64,000 nucleotides of DNA from Pseudomonas batumici (GTDB taxonomy: Bacteria; Pseudomonadota; Gammaproteobacteria; Pseudomonadales; Pseudomonadaceae), in contig NZ_JXDG01000037.1 in assembly GCF_000820515.1 (NCBI RefSeq), forward strand, positions 1 to 64,000, read 5' to 3'. A program made the position numbers and the translations under genes. Below the pieces are notes generated by a model. That model was not told where the DNA came from. It worked only from the letters and a program-made list of their open reading frames with translations, and made no database searches. This document shows positions 60,190-64,000 of the stretch, one piece after another (the first letter of the stretch is position 1; each line of letters opens with the position of its first letter).

Positions 60190-60572
60190 AAAACAAGGCC
60201 GATAGGAGAACACGCTGAGCCTGGAGGCGTCAATGCGCCGGCAGGCAGGAAGGTGAAGTTAAAGTGAATTCTAGAATAATAATCCTATAAAAATTAATAA
60301 GTTAGATTGTATTTGTGATGTTTTGTCTAAGGTTGTCGATGGAAAATGGCTTGCCGATGGCCTGCATCGGTCAGCCATCAGACCAGACAAGTGCCTGTGC
60401 CTGTACAAAAAGATCCGACTGTACAAGAGGATAGGCTAAGGTTGGCTCAACACATCACGGCAGTGCGCTCTGCCAGATTGCCTTCTAAGCTGTGAGAAAA
60501 AAGGTGAGGCTTTGAGTCGGACTCACGGCGGACTCCTTGAAAATCAACGACTTTAATAAGCCAGGCCCAGAA

Positions 60573-63500
60573 ATGAATTCTTCGTCTTCGGTGGATGAAC
60601 AAAGTTTTCGCAAGTTGTTGAGTCGTAATATCAGCCTACCCTTGGGCGTTGGGGTCCTCAGCGCGGTGTTTTTCGTCGCGCTGATCACCTATTTGCTGTC
60701 GGTGATCCAGTGGGTCGAGCATACCGACCGGGTCATCAATAACACCAACGAAGCGATGAAGCTCTCGGTCGATCTTGAAACCAGCATGCGCGGTTTCCAG
60801 ATTACCGGTGATGAGCATTTCCTTGACGCCTATGATGTCTCCAAACCGAAGATCGTTGCCGAACTGCGCGGCTTGCAGGAACTGGTCGCGGATAACCCGC
60901 AACAGGTCGATCGCTTCAAGCGCATCGAAGCCTTGCAGGGCGCCTGGGCCGAGTACGCTCAAGCGATGATCAATTTGCAGCGTACCGGCGGCGACTACCG
61001 GGCGGTGGTCAAGACGGGGCACGGCAAACGCCTGAACGACGAGATTCGTGGCGAGTTCGAAAGCGCCATCGACATGGAGCAGCAATTGCGTCTCGCGCGT
61101 AACGAAGCCGTGAGCCGTACCACGATCTGGAGCATCGTCCTCTACCTCATCTTTGTATTGGGGCTGAGCGCCTTGCTGGCTTTTGTTGGTCGACGTGATT
61201 TGTTATCACTTTCAAGTAGTTATGCAAAAAACCTCGAGTCACAGCTCAAGAGTTCGGAGCGCCTGGAGCAGCAAGCCTGGCTGCGCAGTGGCCAGACCGA
61301 ACTGGCCGAGCAGGTGCTGGGCCAACTGACCCTCCAGCTGCTGGGGCACAATATCCTGCAATTCTGTGCGCAATACCTGGGCAGTGCCGTGGCGGCGTTG
61401 TATGTCCGCGAGGAGCAGGGTGCCCTGACCCGCGTGGCCAGCTATGGCTTCTCCCGCGAGCAGGAGAGCCAGGAGCAATCGATCCTTAGCGATGAAGGCC
61501 TGGTCGGCCAAGCCGCGGGCCAGAGGCGGCTGATTCGCCTGGACGATGTGCCGGTGGACTACTTCAAGGTCAGTTCGGGGTTGGGCGACGGTTCGCCACG
61601 CAGCGTGCTGGTGGTACCGACCCGCAACGACGAGCGGGTCAATGGGGTGATCGAGCTGGGTTTCCTGCGTCCCCTGGACGACCGTGACGTCGAGTTGCTG
61701 GAACTGATCGCCGGCAACATCGGCACCTCCATCGAGGCTGCGCGCTACCGCCAGCGCTTGCAGGAGGTCCTGGCCGAGACCCAGCAGCTCAACGAAGAGC
61801 TGCAGGTCCAGCAGGAAGAACTGAAGACCGCCAACGAAGAGCTGGAAGAACAGTCCCAGGTGCTCAAGGAGTCTCAGGCCCACCTGGAAACCCAGCAGAG
61901 CGAACTCGAACAGACCAACGAACAGTTGGCCGAACAGGCGCAGGCCCTGGCCGAACAGCGCGACGCGGTGGACATCAAGAACAACGAGTTGAACCTGGCC
62001 CAGGTACAACTCGAGGAGCGCGCCCAGGAGCTGCAACGGTCGAGCAAGTACAAGTCCGAATTCCTGGCCAACATGTCCCATGAGTTGCGTACGCCGCTCA
62101 ACAGCTCGTTGATCCTGGCCAAGCTGCTGTCGGAGAACGCCCAGGGCAATCTCAGCGACGAACAGGTCAAGTTCGCCGAATCGATCTATAGCGCCGGCAA
62201 CGACCTGTTGAACCTGATCAACGATATCCTCGACATCTCCAAGGTCGAGGCCGGCAGGCTGGAGGTGCGTCCGGAAAATGCCAGCGTCGAGCGCCTGGTG
62301 GCGGCGCTGCAGGATACGTTCCTGCCCCTGGCCTACGAAAAACAGCTGGGTTTCGAGGTCGAAGTGCGCGCCGACGCCCCGCTGACGCTGTTCACCGACC
62401 GTCAGCGACTGGAACAGGTGTTGAAGAACCTGCTGTCCAACGCCATCAAGTTCACCGAGACCGGTCGGGTCAGCCTGAGCGTTTCCCGCCAGCCCGGTGT
62501 CGGTATTGCCTTTGCCGTACGCGACTCCGGCATTGGTATCGCCGCCGACCAGCACCAGAGCATTTTCGAAGCGTTTCGCCAGGCGGACGGTACCACCAAT
62601 CGGCGCTATGGCGGCACCGGGCTGGGACTGTCGATTTCCCGCGATCTGGCGGCGCTGCTCGGCGGTTCCATCAGCGTTGCCAGCCAGCCCGGGCATGGCA
62701 GCGTGTTTACCCTGGTGTTGCCGGAGCAGTATGTGGAACACCGGGCCGGCGAGGCCCCGGCGCCGGTGGTGGCGCCCCCAGCGCGGCTGGAACCCCTGGA
62801 TGAGCCGCGCAACCCGCCGTCGGTGGCCGTGGAAGTGCCGATCCAGCGCTTTGCCGACGACCGTGAAAAAGCACCGTTCAGCACACGCTGTATCCTGGTG
62901 ATCGAAGATGAGTCGAAATTTGCCCAGATTCTCTACGACCTGGCCCATGAGCTGGGCTACCAGTGCCTGGTGGCCCATGGCGCGGACGAGGGCTGTGCGC
63001 TCGCCGCCCAGTTCATCCCCGATGCGATCCTGCTGGACATGCGCCTGCCGGATCACTCCGGCCTGATGGTGTTGCAGCGCCTCAAGGAGCAGGCTCCGAC
63101 CCGGCACATCCCGGTGCATGTGATTTCCGTGGAGGACCGTATCGAGGCCGCCATGCACATGGGCGCCATGGGCTATGCGGTCAAGCCGACCACCCGCGAA
63201 GAGCTCAAGGAGATCTTCTCGCGCCTGGAGGCCAAGCTGACCCAGAAGGTCAAGCGTGTGCTGCTGGTGGAGGACGACGACCTGCAGCGCGACAGCATCG
63301 CCCGGCTGATCGGCGACGACGATATCGAGATCACCGCCGTGGGCCTGGCGCAGAACGCCCTGGACCTGCTGCGCGACACCATCTACGACTGCATGATCAT
63401 CGACCTCAAGTTGCCGGACATGCTCGGTAACGAGCTGCTCAGGCGCATGTCCACCGACGGCATCCGTGCCTTCCCGCCGGTGATCGTCTATACCGGGCGC

Positions 63501-64000
63501 AACCTGACCCGCGACGAAGAGGCCGAGCTGCACAAATATTCACGCTCGATCATCATCAAGGGCGCCCGCTCGCCGGAGCGCCTGCTCGATGAAGTGACAC
63601 TCTTCCTGCACAAAGTCGAATCCCAGTTGTCCAACGAGCGGCAACGCATGCTCAAGACCGCCCGCAGCCGCGACAAGGTGTTCGAAGGGCGCAAGATCCT
63701 GCTGGTGGACGATGACGTGCGCAACATCTTCGCCCTGACCAGTGCACTGGAGCACAAGGGCGCCATTGTCGAAATCGGTCGCAATGGCCTCGAAGCGATT
63801 GAACGACTCAACGAGGTGGAGGACATCGATCTGGTGTTGATGGATGTGATGATGCCGGAGATGGATGGCTATGAAGCCACCCTGGAAATCCGCAAGGACC
63901 CGCGCTGGCGCAAGCTGCCGATCATTGCGGTAACGGCCAAGGCCATGAAGGATGACCAGGAGCGCTGCCTGCAGGCCGGTTCCAACGACTACCTGGCCAA
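60573..64000 (+). CDS. Hybrid sensor histidine kinase: CHASE3-GAF-HisKA-HATPase-REC-REC-REC (partial)
   Basis: The gene runs off the right edge; 1,142 codons are visible. Two membrane helices (about 24-46 and 183-206) frame a CHASE3-like periplasmic domain with the NTNEAMKLSVDLETSMRGF pattern. A GAF domain follows (about 245-390), then a long glutamine/glutamate-rich coiled coil (about 390-490), a HisKA domain with His503 in SHELRTPLN and an ATPase domain (GTGLGLSI). Three receiver domains follow: VIEDES...LLDMRLPD, LLVEDDD...IIDLKLPD and LLVDDDVRN...LMDVMMPEMDGYEA, each with the phosphoacceptor Asp. ATG 60573. The CHASE3-GAF layout is common in large sensory hubs controlling multicellular behaviour; the stimulus is not known. 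Confidence 0.93.
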   Translation, partial: MNSSSSVDEQSFRKLLSRNISLPLGVGVLSAVFFVALITYLLSVIQWVEHTDRVINNTNEAMKLSVDLETSMRGFQITGDEHFLDAYDVSKPKIVAELRGLQELVADNPQQVDRFKRIEALQGAWAEYAQAMINLQRTGGDYRAVVKTGHGKRLNDEIRGEFESAIDMEQQLRLARNEAVSRTTIWSIVLYLIFVLGLSALLAFVGRRDLLSLSSSYAKNLESQLKSSERLEQQAWLRSGQTELAEQVLGQLTLQLLGHNILQFCAQYLGSAVAALYVREEQGALTRVASYGFSREQESQEQSILSDEGLVGQAAGQRRLIRLDDVPVDYFKVSSGLGDGSPRSVLVVPTRNDERVNGVIELGFLRPLDDRDVELLELIAGNIGTSIEAARYRQRLQEVLAETQQLNEELQVQQEELKTANEELEEQSQVLKESQAHLETQQSELEQTNEQLAEQAQALAEQRDAVDIKNNELNLAQVQLEERAQELQRSSKYKSEFLANMSHELRTPLNSSLILAKLLSENAQGNLSDEQVKFAESIYSAGNDLLNLINDILDISKVEAGRLEVRPENASVERLVAALQDTFLPLAYEKQLGFEVEVRADAPLTLFTDRQRLEQVLKNLLSNAIKFTETGRVSLSVSRQPGVGIAFAVRDSGIGIAADQHQSIFEAFRQADGTTNRRYGGTGLGLSISRDLAALLGGSISVASQPGHGSVFTLVLPEQYVEHRAGEAPAPVVAPPARLEPLDEPRNPPSVAVEVPIQRFADDREKAPFSTRCILVIEDESKFAQILYDLAHELGYQCLVAHGADEGCALAAQFIPDAILLDMRLPDHSGLMVLQRLKEQAPTRHIPVHVISVEDRIEAAMHMGAMGYAVKPTTREELKEIFSRLEAKLTQKVKRVLLVEDDDLQRDSIARLIGDDDIEITAVGLAQNALDLLRDTIYDCMIIDLKLPDMLGNELLRRMSTDGIRAFPPVIVYTGRNLTRDEEAELHKYSRSIIIKGARSPERLLDEVTLFLHKVESQLSNERQRMLKTARSRDKVFEGRKILLVDDDVRNIFALTSALEHKGAIVEIGRNGLEAIERLNEVEDIDLVLMDVMMPEMDGYEATLEIRKDPRWRKLPIIAVTAKAMKDDQERCLQAGSNDYLA

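Larger units (their letters stand above)
59884..60572. other. Intergenic region: cobalamin leader and hybrid kinase upstream DNA
   Basis: About 690 bp. The left half is the riboswitch leader of the cobalt genes (59995-60189) plus a second hairpin (59926-59953). The right half, 60190-60572, contains an AT-rich stretch (60260-60310) likely to hold promoters for both directions; no gene was recognised there. Confidence 0.6.

Noticed and set aside
61239..63533. Minus-strand frame of 764 residues opposite the hybrid kinase
   Set aside because: Antisense shadow; the plus strand has HisKA, HATPase and REC motifs in one continuous frame.

Overview
The window looks like chromosomal DNA of a Pseudomonas of the fluorescens group. 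The support is its high GC content, the AprA/AprI/AprDEF/lipase secretion cluster, an arn lipid A operon, a cis/trans fatty acid isomerase, a cobalamin-dependent methionine synthase, and many hairpins of the Pseudomonas REP type (core GTAGGAGC...GGCTTGCTGGCGAT). No tRNA, rRNA, CRISPR array, insertion sequence or prophage was seen. Both edges cut genes: a chemotaxis receptor on the left and a large hybrid histidine kinase on the right.

Layout. 1-3.3 kb: end of a chemotaxis receptor, an HSL-type esterase, and a betaine/choline-type periplasmic binding protein with an AraC-family regulator. 3.8-12.2 kb (+): alkaline protease AprA, its inhibitor AprI, the type I exporter AprD-AprE-AprF and a family I.3 lipase; protease and lipase both carry RTX repeats and C-terminal secretion signals, so one exporter probably serves both. 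12.4-21.7 kb (-): arnC-A-D-T-E-F-ugd plus an extra GT39/ArnT-like glycosyltransferase, for addition of 4-amino-4-deoxy-L-arabinose to lipid A (polymyxin resistance). The aminotransferase gene arnB is not in the window. 22.1-28.6 kb (+): an EmrB/EmrA-like efflux pair and a FabG/MaoC/thiolase trio.

28.9-39.2 kb: a DksA paralogue with a degenerate zinc finger, a chemotaxis receptor with a C-terminal sensor-like domain, two small conserved proteins of unknown function, a second betaine-type binding protein, a Gfo/Idh/MocA oxidoreductase, a cluster on the minus strand (histidine phosphatase, SCP2 protein, APH-like phosphotransferase, SDR), and SohB. 39.3-44.2 kb: a 1,617-residue putative effector or toxin with a dermonecrotic-toxin-like N-terminus, leucine-rich repeats and a NEL-type E3 ubiquitin ligase C-terminus. 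This is the most striking gene in the window.

44.2-57.7 kb: sulfite reductase CysI with its DUF934 partner, a 37-residue membrane peptide, an orphan sugar-type binding protein, a secreted zinc metalloprotease of unusual composition, DUF2970, MetH, Cti, NfuA and a NUDIX hydrolase. 57.8-60.2 kb (-): a cobalamin riboswitch in front of cbtB-cbtA-cobE-cobM (cobalt uptake and B12 synthesis), close to the B12-dependent MetH. 60.6-64 kb (+): a CHASE3-GAF-kinase-multi-REC hybrid sensor kinase, truncated by the window.

Starts were chosen from ribosome binding sites and family lengths. Family names come from motif recognition by eye, not from database searches.
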